Assembly: GCF_008017805.1 (NCBI RefSeq)
Contig: NZ_VRTT01000023.1
Location: 30,090-94,089 of the forward strand
Direction: 5' to 3'
DNA length: 64,000 bases
From: Paenibacillus sp. N3.4
GTDB taxonomy: Bacteria; Bacillota; Bacilli; Paenibacillales; NBRC-103111
Numbering within the stretch: the stretch's first letter is position 1; each line of letters starts with the position of its first letter. Below are positions 15,986-24,346 of the stretch, piece by piece. The position numbers and the translations under genes were made by a program. Below the pieces are notes generated by a model. The model was not told where the DNA came from, did no database searches, and was given only the letters and a program-made list of their open reading frames with translations.

Positions 15986-17074
15986 GTGTGGGTTATAATC
16001 ATAAGTATTTTGTTAGTGTTGGTACTGCTAATCCTGTTGTTTCTGAGGTTTTATCCGGTTTTTGGACGTAAACCGTCTGAAAGTGCCGCGCAGGGTTTCA
16101 AACGTTCATCTCAATATGATGATGGTAAGTTTGCTAATCCCGTGCCTGCAAGGATGGATATGAGTTTCAAAACGACTGTCAGTATGTTGATTGATTTCAT
16201 CAAAGGAATTCCGAACAGCCGCCCGAAGGAGCAATTGGCAATGGATTTCCCGTTCTTGGGCAATGACCAAGAAACGAAGATTACTTGGTTCGGGCATTCG
16301 GCTTCGCTTCTTACAATTGAAGGGAAAACGCTGCTTCTTGATCCCATGTTTGGCAGAGCGCCATCGCCGTTTCCTGGAATCGGCAAGGGTCGATATAGTG
16401 GCGGATTGCCTTTTTCTATCTCACAGTTGCCAGAAATTGATGCGGTTATTTTATCGCATGATCATTACGATCATTTGGATTACGGTTCAATTCAACAGTT
16501 AAAGCATAAAGTCAACAGGTTCCTTGTTCCCCTCGGGGTAGGTAGTCATTTGGTCAGATGGGGCGTATCGCCGGATCGAATTGAGGAACATGATTGGTGG
16601 GATGAGTTTGTCTTTGAAGGTCTGACTATGGCTTGTACACCAGCCAATCACTTTTCTGGGAGAAGCTTAACAGATCGCGGTGCGACACTTTGGTGTTCGT
16701 GGGTTATTAAAGGAAATTACTCGAGTATCTTTTTCAGTGGAGACAGCGGGTATGCTTCTCATTTCAAAAAAATAGGTGATCAATACGGTCCATTTGACCT
16801 TACGCTCATGGAATGTGGACAGTATGATATTCGGTGGGCTGATATCCATATGATACCGGAAGAAACGGTCCAAGCCCATCTTGATGTGAAGGGAAAACTG
16901 CTGATCCCGATTCACTGGGGGGCGTTCACATTAGCCATGCACGATTGGAGGGATCCTGTGGAGCGTGCAATCAAGGCCGCAGAAGCTAAACAAGTTCAGA
17001 TAGCTACGCCCAAAATAGGGCAAACGGTTAGCGTGCATGCTTCTCAATATCCGAGATCTGCTTGGTGGCGGTAA
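15986..17074 (+). CDS. membrane-anchored MBL-fold metallo-hydrolase (NAPE-PLD/UlaG-like)
   Basis: The protein has one N-terminal membrane helix (VWVIIISILLVLVLLILLFL) and a metallo-beta-lactamase domain. Motifs include ITWFGHSASLLTIEG, LLLDPMFG, the zinc site SHDHYDHLD (H-x-H-x-D-H), TPANHFSGRS, FFSGDSGY and PIHWGAF, the pattern of N-acyl-phosphatidylethanolamine phospholipase D-like and UlaG-like hydrolases. I choose GTG 15986 (362 residues) because GGAGG at 15973-15977 is 8 bases upstream; the longer in-frame reading from 15929 would overlap the previous gene by 34 bases. Substrate probably a phospholipid or phosphodiester/lactone; unproven. Confidence 0.85.
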   Translation: MWVIIISILLVLVLLILLFLRFYPVFGRKPSESAAQGFKRSSQYDDGKFANPVPARMDMSFKTTVSMLIDFIKGIPNSRPKEQLAMDFPFLGNDQETKITWFGHSASLLTIEGKTLLLDPMFGRAPSPFPGIGKGRYSGGLPFSISQLPEIDAVILSHDHYDHLDYGSIQQLKHKVNRFLVPLGVGSHLVRWGVSPDRIEEHDWWDEFVFEGLTMACTPANHFSGRSLTDRGATLWCSWVIKGNYSSIFFSGDSGYASHFKKIGDQYGPFDLTLMECGQYDIRWADIHMIPEETVQAHLDVKGKLLIPIHWGAFTLAMHDWRDPVERAIKAAEAKQVQIATPKIGQTVSVHASQYPRSAWWR

Positions 17075-17179
17075 AGTAAAGTATGCTAACGGAAAGTCAA
17101 GAAGTGGATACTTATGTGACCTCCATGTTATTATGGTTAAGGCTGGTAGAAAGTAGTGAGCAGGAGAGAAGAAAAAGCT

Positions 17180-17598
17180 ATGGATGAACAGAAAAGTGAG
17201 CGGAAATTTCATTTTCTAGGTGTATTGCTTGGTGTTGCCGTTGATAATGTAGGTACCTTTATCACTACGGCTTTCATTGGCAGTATCTATTTTGCCAACC
17301 GTCAAGTGGATACGAACGATTTAAGCGTTGTTTATTCGAACGTGGGTCTATTACTTTGCTTTTGGTTATTGGTTTGTTTTGGTCGTTTTTCGGAGGATTC
17401 ATCGCGGCTAAGGTTGCGAAGCGTGCGGAATATACGAATGCCGCTGTCATTGGCGTTATCGGGGCTGCCATCGGATTCGACTCCATGCTAACCAATCACG
17501 CTGTTCCGCTTTGGTATGAGCTAACCGGATTCATTGTAATTGTCCCTGTATCCTTATTAGGTGGATATTTGGCGTTGAAGCTGAAGAAAGCACCGTAG
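17180..17598 (+). CDS. four-helix membrane protein, frameshifted
   Basis: From ATG 17180 the frame reads MDEQKSERKFHFLGVLLGVA and DTNDLSVVYSNVGLL; at about 17355 it leaves the correct phase. One extra T in the TTT at 17355-17357 joins it to LLLVIGLFWSFFGGFIAAKV and VIGVIGAAIGFDSMLTNH, giving a 139-residue protein with four membrane helices. Upstream AGGAGA serves as ribosome site. The family was not identified. A terminator follows at once. Confidence 0.55.
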
Positions 17599-17613
17599 AA
17601 TGAGGCTTGCATA

Positions 17614-17656
17614 GTGAACAAAGAGACCTGCATGATGCCGGGTCTCTTCACTTTTG
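17614..17656. terminator. bidirectional terminator
   Basis: AAGAGACC / GGTCTCTT stem, extended by GTGAA/TTCAC with a bulge, between convergent genes; T-rich on the plus side (CACTTTTG). Confidence 0.65.
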
Positions 17657-17663
17657 AATCGGG

Positions 17664-18248
17664 CTAACTTGTTGGAGTAGGCATATGTGCAAGCATGGTC
17701 ATTTTCACTTTGTTGATCGTTTCATGTAAATCCATGTTTTCAAAAACATGTTCACAGTCTTTTCGGTAGGAAACCTCTTCTATATAATGATTCATGTAGT
17801 GATCTATGACGTCGGTTGGGGTATTGCGAGCCAGCATGCGTTCCAAGATCGTTTGCTTATTCACATAAATAAATAAACGGACAGCTCTTTCACCAAAAAC
17901 GTATTTAAAACGATTTGCGGCATACCGATTAACAATGACATAGATTTGGCCGTTTTGACGCAATGCTTCTTCTAGATCTGCTTTTCTAATTCCATAGAAA
18001 TTTCCGTCGATCTCAACAGTTTGGAAAAACTCCCCTGCAATGTCTGCATCAATAAATGCTTTGCGAGAAATGAAGGTGTAGTCTTTGCCATTGACTTCTT
18101 TGGGTCTGGGTGTTCGGGTTGTACAGGAGACGACGGACGCTAATCCCAGTTCCTTGGAAATTTGGTGAGCAATTGTTTTGCGTCCGGAACCGCTTGTACC
18201 CGTAAAGACGAAAACTGTGCCATTTGTTTCATAACCGTTCATATCCAT
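17664..18248 (-). CDS. guanylate-kinase-like protein with altered P-loop
   Basis: A 194-residue nucleoside-monophosphate-kinase fold protein. It has GTVFVFTGTSGSGRKTIAHQ as P-loop, then SCTTRTPRPKEVNGKDYTFI with the GMP-binding S-x-T-T-R-x-P-R-x-x-E-x-x-G-x-D-Y signature, and ERMLARN near the lid. In canonical guanylate kinases the loop is GPSG-x-GKGT; here the invariant lysine position is R and the next residue is K (GRKT), so this is a paralogue and not the housekeeping Gmk. GGAGG stands before the ATG. The lower third (VIDHYMNHYIEEVSYRKD) is helix-rich. Function uncertain. Confidence 0.8.
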   Translation of the reverse strand: MDMNGYETNGTVFVFTGTSGSGRKTIAHQISKELGLASVVSCTTRTPRPKEVNGKDYTFISRKAFIDADIAGEFFQTVEIDGNFYGIRKADLEEALRQNGQIYVIVNRYAANRFKYVFGERAVRLFIYVNKQTILERMLARNTPTDVIDHYMNHYIEEVSYRKDCEHVFENMDLHETINKVKMTMLAHMPTPTS

Positions 18249-18407
18249 TCCTCCTTCATACTATGAATGAAAGCGTTATATTGATAGTTTCATTATAGTA
18301 CGAATATTCAGAATATAAAAGAAGTTCTTTTTTGAACGAATAAGAAGTGATTTCATTCATATGGATGCGATATAAGCAATGAAAGAGAAAAAGAAGGGAG
18401 TACATGT

Positions 18408-18638
18408 GTGCCAAAATTCGCTAATTTAAGTGCTGAAGCTACACAATTTTTACGTGAGAAGACAGGCAGCATACATTTGGAATGTTACACATATATTGAT
18501 CCGAATCGTGCAGAAAACAGTTTTTTTATAGTACGCACCACGAACAAAGTGATTCATGTTGCATTTGCTGAAATCGACTATAATCCAGCTAATTACTCAA
18601 GCTTACTTCAAGGATTATATCGTACGATCTACGAATAA
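18408..18638 (+). CDS. hypothetical protein
   Basis: A 76-residue soluble protein starting at GTG 18408 behind a GAAGGGAG site: PKFANLSAEATQFLREKTGS, HLECYTYIDPNR, FFIVRTTNKVIHVAF. It looks like a compact alpha/beta protein. No recognised family. It lies just upstream of the cobalamin riboswitch promoter and is not part of that operon. Confidence 0.55.
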   Translation: MPKFANLSAEATQFLREKTGSIHLECYTYIDPNRAENSFFIVRTTNKVIHVAFAEIDYNPANYSSLLQGLYRTIYE

Positions 18639-18642
18639 TAAC

Positions 18643-18671
18643 GTGACAAGCATTTCGATAGATGATACGAT
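18643..18671 (+). promoter_or_regulatory. sigma-A-like promoter upstream of the B12 riboswitch
   Basis: GTGACA (18643-18648), a 17-base spacer and TACGAT (18666-18671). Matches 5 of 6 and 4 of 6 to the consensus and is placed correctly to start a transcript just before the riboswitch. Confidence 0.5.
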
Positions 18672-18692
18672 TAATGTAATTTCATATCGTTT

Positions 18693-18880
18693 GAATGAGG
18701 TGCTATATGTCTATGGACATAATAGCTTAAAAGGGAAGACCGGTTACAATCCGGCACGGACCCGCCACTGTAAAGATCGCCATTACTTGAAGGCAATTCC
18801 TTATACACAGTCACTTGGTTAACAACCTGGGAAGACATAAGGGACATGATCGAAGTCAGGAGACCTGCCTTTTTCATCAA
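18693..18880 (+). promoter_or_regulatory. cobalamin (B12) riboswitch
   Basis: The conserved core is plain. GGTGC and the AAAAGGGAAG-x-CCGGT...ATCCGGC segment come first, then ACGGACCCGCCACTGTAA (18756-18773), CACTTGGTTAACAACCTGGG and the B12-box-like AGTCAGGAGACCTGCC at 18854-18869. Orders and spacings are those of cobalamin-class riboswitches. It lies 150 bases before cbiH60 and is followed by a strong terminator at 18959-19003, so ligand binding most likely stops transcription of the corrin operon. The exact ends are estimated. Confidence 0.93.
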
Positions 18881-18958
18881 CACAATGGCCTTACGTGGAA
18901 TTAGGGTGTGTTAGAGAGTGGTTGCTCCTGTGTTTTTTTAACTTGATGTATAAACCAA

Positions 18959-19003
18959 GCATTCCTAACATGACTTATGTTAGGAATGCTTTTTTTTTTT
19001 TTG
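18959..19003 (+). terminator. riboswitch-controlled intrinsic terminator
   Basis: AGCATTCCTAACAT / ATGTTAGGAATGCT, a perfect 14-bp stem with a 5-base loop, followed by about 13 T. It stands between the riboswitch and cbiH60 and fits the expression platform of a transcription-terminating riboswitch. Confidence 0.9.
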
Positions 19004-19031
19004 TTGCAATAATGTGAAAGGGTGAACAGCG

Positions 19032-20753
19032 ATGCCAGGGAAATTGCTCATCATCGGCTTTGGGCCGGGGAGTTTTGAACATATTACGAAACGTGCAAGA
19101 GAAGCTATCCAGGAAAGCGAAATCATCATTGGCTACAACACCTACGTCGATTTGATCTCGGGTTTGTTGTCGGACCAGCAAGTTGTACGGACGGGGATGA
19201 CGGAAGAAGTAAGTCGTGCGCAAGAAGCTGTACGTCAAGCCAAGTTAGGCAAGAAAGTGGCCGTCATTTCCAGTGGTGATGCGGGTGTATATGGAATGGC
19301 TGGCCTCGTATATGAAGTGTTAATGGAACAAAGATGGACACAAGCCGATGGCGTTGAAGTTGAGGTTATTCCCGGCATTTCGGCAGTTCACTCCGCCGGT
19401 TCTTTGCTAGGTGCGCCTATCATGCATGACTCTTGTACGATTAGCTTAAGTGATCACCTGACACCTTGGGAGCTTATCGCGAAACGGGTGGAAGCCGCAG
19501 GTATGGCGGATTTTGTTATTGCGCTCTATAACCCGAGAAGCGGTAGACGAACGAGACAGATTGTGGAGACACAACGTATTTTACTGAAGTATCGCTCGCC
19601 ATTAACACCAGTTGGTATCGTGAAAAGTGCGTATCGTGACCGACAAGACATTGTGGTTACGACGTTAGCCGATATGTTGAACCATGATATAGGGATGCTT
19701 ACAACGATCATCATCGGTAATTCAGCCACAAAGCTGTATGACGGTCTCATGATTACTCCAAGGGGCTACCAAAGGAAATATACCCTAGGAGCGGAAACAC
19801 AACCACTGAAGCCGCATCAAAGATTAAGAGCAGAGGCAGAGCCATGGGCCTTAGAGCAGTTGGATGAGGAATTCGACGGGGCTGAAAGGCAGGGGCAGTT
19901 AGTTCGCGATGACGAAGAAGATGAAGACGATGAGGAATTACTCCCTGTATCTGATTTCACTTCTAAGCAAATTGAACCTGAATATATAAAATCAACAGCC
20001 AACTCTTTGCAGCTCGCAATGGAAGCCTTGCAGCTAGTTAGTAAAACGTCAGCAGTGGAAAATGGGAGTGGTGTTAATAATTTTGCTCCCCTGCCTACGG
20101 CTACCCAGTCGATTTTTGAATTCGCAGTGAGTCCGGGTATTGCCAATAAAAAGCTAACGGCGGTTCAATTGTGTGCTTTAGGTGAAATTATTGGCGATCG
20201 TGGCGACATCGAATATTCACCTCATCATCAACTGATTGTACGTGTACATACAGATGACCCCAAACAGATCACATCAGAATTAAGCGAGCTAGGACTTTTG
20301 CTTTCCCCGATTGGGGATGTTGCTCAAATCAAAGCGTGTGATTTCTGCAATTTAGAAAAGGGCGATTCCATTCCTTATGCTGAAGGGATTCATAATCGTA
20401 TTGGAAATATACAGGTTCCCAAAGAACTGAAGATTGGCTTCAATGGCTGTGGAATGGCCTGTTACGGAGCTGTGCAGCAAGATATCGGAATCGTTTATCG
20501 TAAGAATAAGTTTGACCTCTTTCTCGGCGGCAAGACGGTTGGTCGTAACGCGCATCCTGCTCAACCGGTTGCCGAAGGCATTGATCCGGAAGAGATTGTT
20601 GATTTAGTGGCTCGCATCGTTGAACGTTATCAAAAAGAAGGTCATCCAAACGAGCGTTTCCATAAATTTTTTAAACGAGTTAAAGAAATTGAAGGCTACC
20701 GTCATCAGGAGATGGTTGGTTTCGTCATTGAAAATGCCATATGCGGCGATTAG
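19032..20753 (+). CDS. cbiH: cobalt-factor III C17-methyltransferase / ring-contraction enzyme fused to Fe-S domain (CbiH60)
   Basis: A 573-residue fusion. Residues 1-245 are the tetrapyrrole methylase (LLIIGFGPGSFEHITKRA, VISSGDAGVYGMAG, EVIPGISAVHSAGSLLGAP) that uses S-adenosylmethionine to methylate C17 and contract the ring. An acidic linker (DEEDEDDEELL, about 297-308) leads to a nitrite/sulfite-reductase-like half with ACDFCN (C436, C439) and NGCGMACYG (C473, C477), ligands for a [4Fe-4S] cluster. This layout is that of Bacillus megaterium CbiH60, whose Fe-S domain is needed for the anaerobic ring contraction. First gene of the operon, starting 28 bases after the terminator. Confidence 0.93.
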   Translation: MPGKLLIIGFGPGSFEHITKRAREAIQESEIIIGYNTYVDLISGLLSDQQVVRTGMTEEVSRAQEAVRQAKLGKKVAVISSGDAGVYGMAGLVYEVLMEQRWTQADGVEVEVIPGISAVHSAGSLLGAPIMHDSCTISLSDHLTPWELIAKRVEAAGMADFVIALYNPRSGRRTRQIVETQRILLKYRSPLTPVGIVKSAYRDRQDIVVTTLADMLNHDIGMLTTIIIGNSATKLYDGLMITPRGYQRKYTLGAETQPLKPHQRLRAEAEPWALEQLDEEFDGAERQGQLVRDDEEDEDDEELLPVSDFTSKQIEPEYIKSTANSLQLAMEALQLVSKTSAVENGSGVNNFAPLPTATQSIFEFAVSPGIANKKLTAVQLCALGEIIGDRGDIEYSPHHQLIVRVHTDDPKQITSELSELGLLLSPIGDVAQIKACDFCNLEKGDSIPYAEGIHNRIGNIQVPKELKIGFNGCGMACYGAVQQDIGIVYRKNKFDLFLGGKTVGRNAHPAQPVAEGIDPEEIVDLVARIVERYQKEGHPNERFHKFFKRVKEIEGYRHQEMVGFVIENAICGD

Positions 20754-20796
20754 ATAAACATTATGCAGGGAAACTTCTCGGAGGGGGAATGAACGA

Positions 20797-21777
20797 ATGA
20801 ACGCAGTATTATTTGTCGGTCATGGCAGCAGGGAGCAAGGAGGCAATGAGGAAGTTCGTCAGTTTGTAGCGGAGATTGCCAGTAAGATGCCGAATTATTT
20901 GGTGGAAACATGCTTTTTGGAGTTTGTTCAGCCAACGATTATGCAAGGCATTGACCGTTGTGTGGAATTAGGTGCAACTCATGTTGTGGTGATTCCGATT
21001 ATTTTGTTTGCTGCGGGGCATGCAAAAATTCATATTCCATCAGCTATTGATGATGCAAAGAAGAAATATCCTTTCATGAAATTTACATATGGCAGACCGA
21101 TCGGGGTACATGAGCAAATTCTTGAAATCTTGTCCTCCAGAGTCCAAGATATTGGTATACAAATAAAAGAGGATCTGGGTGAAACGGCGCTGCTTATTGT
21201 TGGACGTGGAAGCAGTGATGCCGATGCGAATAGTGATTTGTTTAAAATTTCACGCTTGTTCTGGGAAAAACTGCAGGTGAAATGGGTAGAAACAGCATTT
21301 ATTGGTGTTACGGCTCCACTTATGGATGCAGGGATCGAACGTTGTTTGCTGCTCGGGGCAAAGAAAGTAATTATCCTTCCTTATTTTCTTTTTACGGGTG
21401 TTTTGATTCAGCGAATGGAACTTATGGTTCAAGGATATAGAGAAACCTATAAGGATAAAGAGTTTGAGATGGCACCTTATTTTGGTTTTCATCCTCTTCT
21501 TCAAGAGATATTAATTGGTCGCGCGGAAGAAGCGCTTCAGGATGAAGTGAAGATGAACTGCGACATGTGTCAGTATCGCCTGGAAGCAATGAAGCATATT
21601 GACCACCATCATCACCACGATCATGATGATCATGGACACGACCACGACCATGACCATGACCATCACAATCACGGACACGATCATAACCATGACCATCACG
21701 AGCATGATCATGACCACGATCACAACCATAAGCATGAGCATGAGCATGAGCATGCGCCAACAGGAGGGAAACAATGA
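20797..21777 (+). CDS. cbiX: sirohydrochlorin cobaltochelatase CbiX, long form with His-rich tail
   Basis: Inserts Co2+ into sirohydrochlorin, the committing step of the early-cobalt route. Two CbiX/SirB-like half-domains are present; metal-binding histidines are in LFVGHGSREQG (H9) and LFAAGHAKIH (H75). The C-terminus has an M-x-C-x-x-C motif (MNCDMC, C255 and C258), the site of the Fe-S cluster in the B. megaterium protein, followed by a tail of about 55 residues (267-322) made of H, D, N and G, likely a cobalt store or chaperone. Strong GGAGGGGG ribosome site. Overlaps cbiJ by 4 bases. Confidence 0.95.
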   Translation: MNAVLFVGHGSREQGGNEEVRQFVAEIASKMPNYLVETCFLEFVQPTIMQGIDRCVELGATHVVVIPIILFAAGHAKIHIPSAIDDAKKKYPFMKFTYGRPIGVHEQILEILSSRVQDIGIQIKEDLGETALLIVGRGSSDADANSDLFKISRLFWEKLQVKWVETAFIGVTAPLMDAGIERCLLLGAKKVIILPYFLFTGVLIQRMELMVQGYRETYKDKEFEMAPYFGFHPLLQEILIGRAEEALQDEVKMNCDMCQYRLEAMKHIDHHHHHDHDDHGHDHDHDHDHHNHGHDHNHDHHEHDHDHDHNHKHEHEHEHAPTGGKQ

Positions 21778-22553
21778 TGATTCTCGTTCTTGCAGGTACG
21801 AGCGATGCCAGAGAGCTAGCGATAGGCATTCGTTCAGCTGGTTATGAGGTGCTCACGACAGTGGTGACTGAAAGTGCTGCCAAAAGTATGGACGCGGAAG
21901 GACTCCCCGTGCTGATAGGACGCCTTACCGCAGAAGCGATGAAGCAGCTAATAGAAGAGCGGGGAATCCGTATTGTTGCGGATGCAACGCATCCTTTTGC
22001 CGAGGAAGCATCGAAAAATGCGATGGCAGCTGCTGAGTTAGCTGACGTTCCTTATGTTCGCTTCGAACGACAAAGCTTGTCTATCGAGCAAGGTGCGCTC
22101 GTCACCACAGTCGAGGATTATAAGCAGGCTGCTGAGTTAGCAGCCGATAAGAAAGGCAACATCATGCTGACGACAGGCAGCAAAACGCTTAAAATTTTTG
22201 CTGATCGTTTGGTTGGCTTACCGGATACGAGACTCATCGCGCGTATGCTGCCACGCCAAGATAATATGGAAAAGTGCGATGAATTAGGCATTGACCAGAA
22301 AAACATCGTGGCTATGCAAGGGCCATTTTCCAAAGAATTAAATAAAGCCCTTTATGCGCATTACAACGTTACGCTAATGATTACCAAAGAAAGCGGAAAG
22401 GTCGGCGCTGTGGATGAGAAGCTGGAAGCAGCGCTGGAAATGGGCATTCCGAGTATTGTTATTGGTAGACCAAGCTTAGCGTATGGGGACTATTATTCAG
22501 ATTTTGCAGGCGTTATTCAATATATTAATGAACGCATTCAGAAGGAGACGTGA
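21774..22553 (+). CDS. cbiJ: cobalt-precorrin-6A reductase
   Basis: A 259-residue reductase that reduces the macrocycle of cobalt-precorrin-6A with NADH or NADPH. Family landmarks are ILVLAGTSDARELAIGIRSA at the N-terminus (Rossmann-like nucleotide-binding turn), IRIVADATHPFAEEASKNAM, NIMLTTGSKTLKIF and MITKESGKVGAVDEKLEAA. Its ATG overlaps the cbiX stop. Length is normal for CbiJ/CobK. Confidence 0.94.
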   Translation: MMILVLAGTSDARELAIGIRSAGYEVLTTVVTESAAKSMDAEGLPVLIGRLTAEAMKQLIEERGIRIVADATHPFAEEASKNAMAAAELADVPYVRFERQSLSIEQGALVTTVEDYKQAAELAADKKGNIMLTTGSKTLKIFADRLVGLPDTRLIARMLPRQDNMEKCDELGIDQKNIVAMQGPFSKELNKALYAHYNVTLMITKESGKVGAVDEKLEAALEMGIPSIVIGRPSLAYGDYYSDFAGVIQYINERIQKET

Positions 22554-22559
22554 TCTGAC

Positions 22560-23210
22560 ATGGAATTTCATACAGATTTTAAACCATTAACTGTTCAGCC
22601 ACAAGAAATAGAAGAGAAAAGCTTTGAGATGATTACAGAAGAATTGGGTGAGCATTCTTTTACTCCTGAGCAGTATCCGGTCGTGCAGCGGGTTATTCAT
22701 GCATCGGCAGATTTTGAATTGGGACGCAGTCTTGTCTTTCATCCGAGAGCGATTGAGGCTGGTATTGCAGCTATTCGTGCTGGGAAAATTCTCGTAGCTG
22801 ACGTACAAATGGTACAGGTTGGAATCAGCAAGCCAAGAATTGAACAGTTCGGCGGCGAAGTAAAGGTTTATATTTCAGATGCCGATGTCATGGAAGAAGC
22901 GAAGCGACTAAATACAACTCGCGCTATTATATCCATTCGTAAAGCGATCAAAGAAGCAGATGGCGGTATTTATGCCATTGGGAACGCGCCAACAGCTCTG
23001 CTCGAATTGATTCGACTTGTTAAAGAGGGAATCGCGAAGCCGGGGCTTATTGTTGGCGTTCCCGTCGGTTTCGTATCGGCTGCAGAATCCAAAGAGGAAT
23101 TAGCCAAACTGGACATTCCGTTCATAACGAATATCGGCCGCAAAGGCGGCAGCCCCGTTGCTGTGGCAGCGGTGAATGCGCTGTCGATCATGGCGGCGCG
23201 TAAGGAGTAA
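22560..23210 (+). CDS. cbiC: cobalt-precorrin-8 methylmutase
   Basis: Moves the methyl group from C11 to C12 to give cobyrinic acid. A 216-residue CbiC/CobH protein: VVQRVIHASADFELGRSLVF contains the catalytic histidine (about residue 50), and IGNAPTALLELIRLV, GVPVGFVSAAESKE and TNIGRKGGSPVAVAAVNAL are the conserved blocks of the substrate pocket. ATG follows AGGAGACG. Six bases separate it from cbiD. Confidence 0.95.
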   Translation: MEFHTDFKPLTVQPQEIEEKSFEMITEELGEHSFTPEQYPVVQRVIHASADFELGRSLVFHPRAIEAGIAAIRAGKILVADVQMVQVGISKPRIEQFGGEVKVYISDADVMEEAKRLNTTRAIISIRKAIKEADGGIYAIGNAPTALLELIRLVKEGIAKPGLIVGVPVGFVSAAESKEELAKLDIPFITNIGRKGGSPVAVAAVNALSIMAARKE

Positions 23211-23215
23211 AGCCG

Positions 23216-24346
23216 ATGGTGGAGGAGCAACCGGCAAAGCCGCTGCGCCATGGCTATACCACAGGCTCCTGCGCAACAGCCGGAGCCAAAGCAGCTCTGC
23301 TGGCGCTTATTGAGCAAGCGCCGCAAACGCACGTAAGCATCCGTATTCCCATTGGGGAGACGGTGGAGTTTGCTCTGCACAGCTGCACGTACACGCAGCT
23401 GTGGGGGGAAGCCGCCCTCATCAAAGATGGGGGCGATGACCCGGATGCGACGCACGGTGCGGAGATCATCGTGCGCGTGAGCTTCCGTGCCGAGCGCGGC
23501 GTCGGCATTGATGGAGGTATCGGCGTCGGGCGGGTGACCAAGCCCGGACTGCCGGTTGAGATCGGCCAAGCGGCCATCAACCCGGTTCCGCGGAAGATGA
23601 TCCGCGAAACCGTGCAAGAGGTGCTTGACCGCTATGAGATCGAGCACGGCGTCGATGTGCTTGTGTCTGTGCCCGCCGGCGAAGAGATCGCCAAGAAGAC
23701 GCTAAATGGGCGTCTTGGCATTATCGGCGGCATTTCGATTCTCGGTACCCGGGGAATCGTGGTGCCTTTTTCGACCGCAGCTTACAAGGCGAGCGTCGCG
23801 CAAGCGATACGCGTTGCCGTCAAATGCGGCTGTGATCATCTCGTTTTGTCCACCGGAGGTCGAACCGAAATATTTGGAATCAGCATGTACCCCGAGCTTC
23901 CGGAGGAAGCTTTCATTGAGATGGGTGATTTCGTTGGATTCGCACTCCTACAAGCCCAACGGCAAGGGATTCGCAAGATAACGCTGGTCGGGATGATGGG
24001 GAAGTTTTCCAAAGTGGCCCAAGGCGTCATGATGGTCCATTCCAAGAGTGCGGCGGTCGACTTCGAATTTCTCGCGCAGGTAGCGATTGAGGCGGAAGCA
24101 TCTGATGCGTTGGTCGAAGAAATCAGAGGCGCCAATACGGCTTCGCAGGTCGGAGATCTCATGGCTAAGAACGGTTTTTTACGTTATTTTGAACGGTTGT
24201 GTGAGCGCTGTAATTTGGCGGGACTTGAAGAAGTTGGCGGAGGCTTTGATCACATAGAGACGGTTATTATTTCTATGAAAGCCGAGCTGCTCGGCAAATC
24301 GGCTATATATAAGCAAGCTGAGATAGGAGAGAACAAAGACGTATGA
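23216..24346 (+). CDS. cbiD: cobalt-precorrin-5B C1-methyltransferase
   Basis: A 376-residue Cbi[20 protein letters not shown] at residues 10-28 is the family signature (G-Y-T-T-G-x-C-A-x-A), and [32 protein letters not shown] and [20 protein letters not shown] are conserved. CbiD replaces the unrelated aerobic CobF and is diagnostic of the anaerobic pathway. The first half of the gene is noticeably richer in G+C than its neighbours. Overlaps cbiET by 4 bases. Confidence 0.95.
   Translation: MVEEQPAKPLRHGYTTGSCATAGAKAALLALIEQAPQTHVSIRIPIGETVEFALHSCTYTQLWGEAALIKDGGDDPDATHGAEIIVRVSFRAERGVGIDGGIGVGRVTKPGLPVEIGQAAINPVPRKMIRETVQEVLDRYEIEHGVDVLVSVPAGEEIAKKTLNGRLGIIGGISILGTRGIVVPFSTAAYKASVAQAIRVAVKCGCDHLVLSTGGRTEIFGISMYPELPEEAFIEMGDFVGFALLQAQRQGIRKITLVGMMGKFSKVAQGVMMVHSKSAAVDFEFLAQVAIEAEASDALVEEIRGANTASQVGDLMAKNGFLRYFERLCERCNLAGLEEVGGGFDHIETVIISMKAELLGKSAIYKQAEIGENKDV

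Noticed and set aside
21600..21760. CRISPR-like or tandem repeat array
   Set aside because: The repetition is codon repetition (CATGAC, CACGAC) within the cbiX reading frame, with no spacers.
21511..21829. Long antisense frames opposite the cbiX tail rich in M, V and I or in H, D and R
   Set aside because: They are shadows of the His/Asp-codon repeat (CAT/GAC) and have no ribosome sites or family likeness.
22970..24162. Antisense frames of 91-225 codons in the cbiC-cbiD region
   Set aside because: Caused by the higher G+C of this part; no start signals, low-complexity composition, and they lie fully opposite strongly conserved genes.
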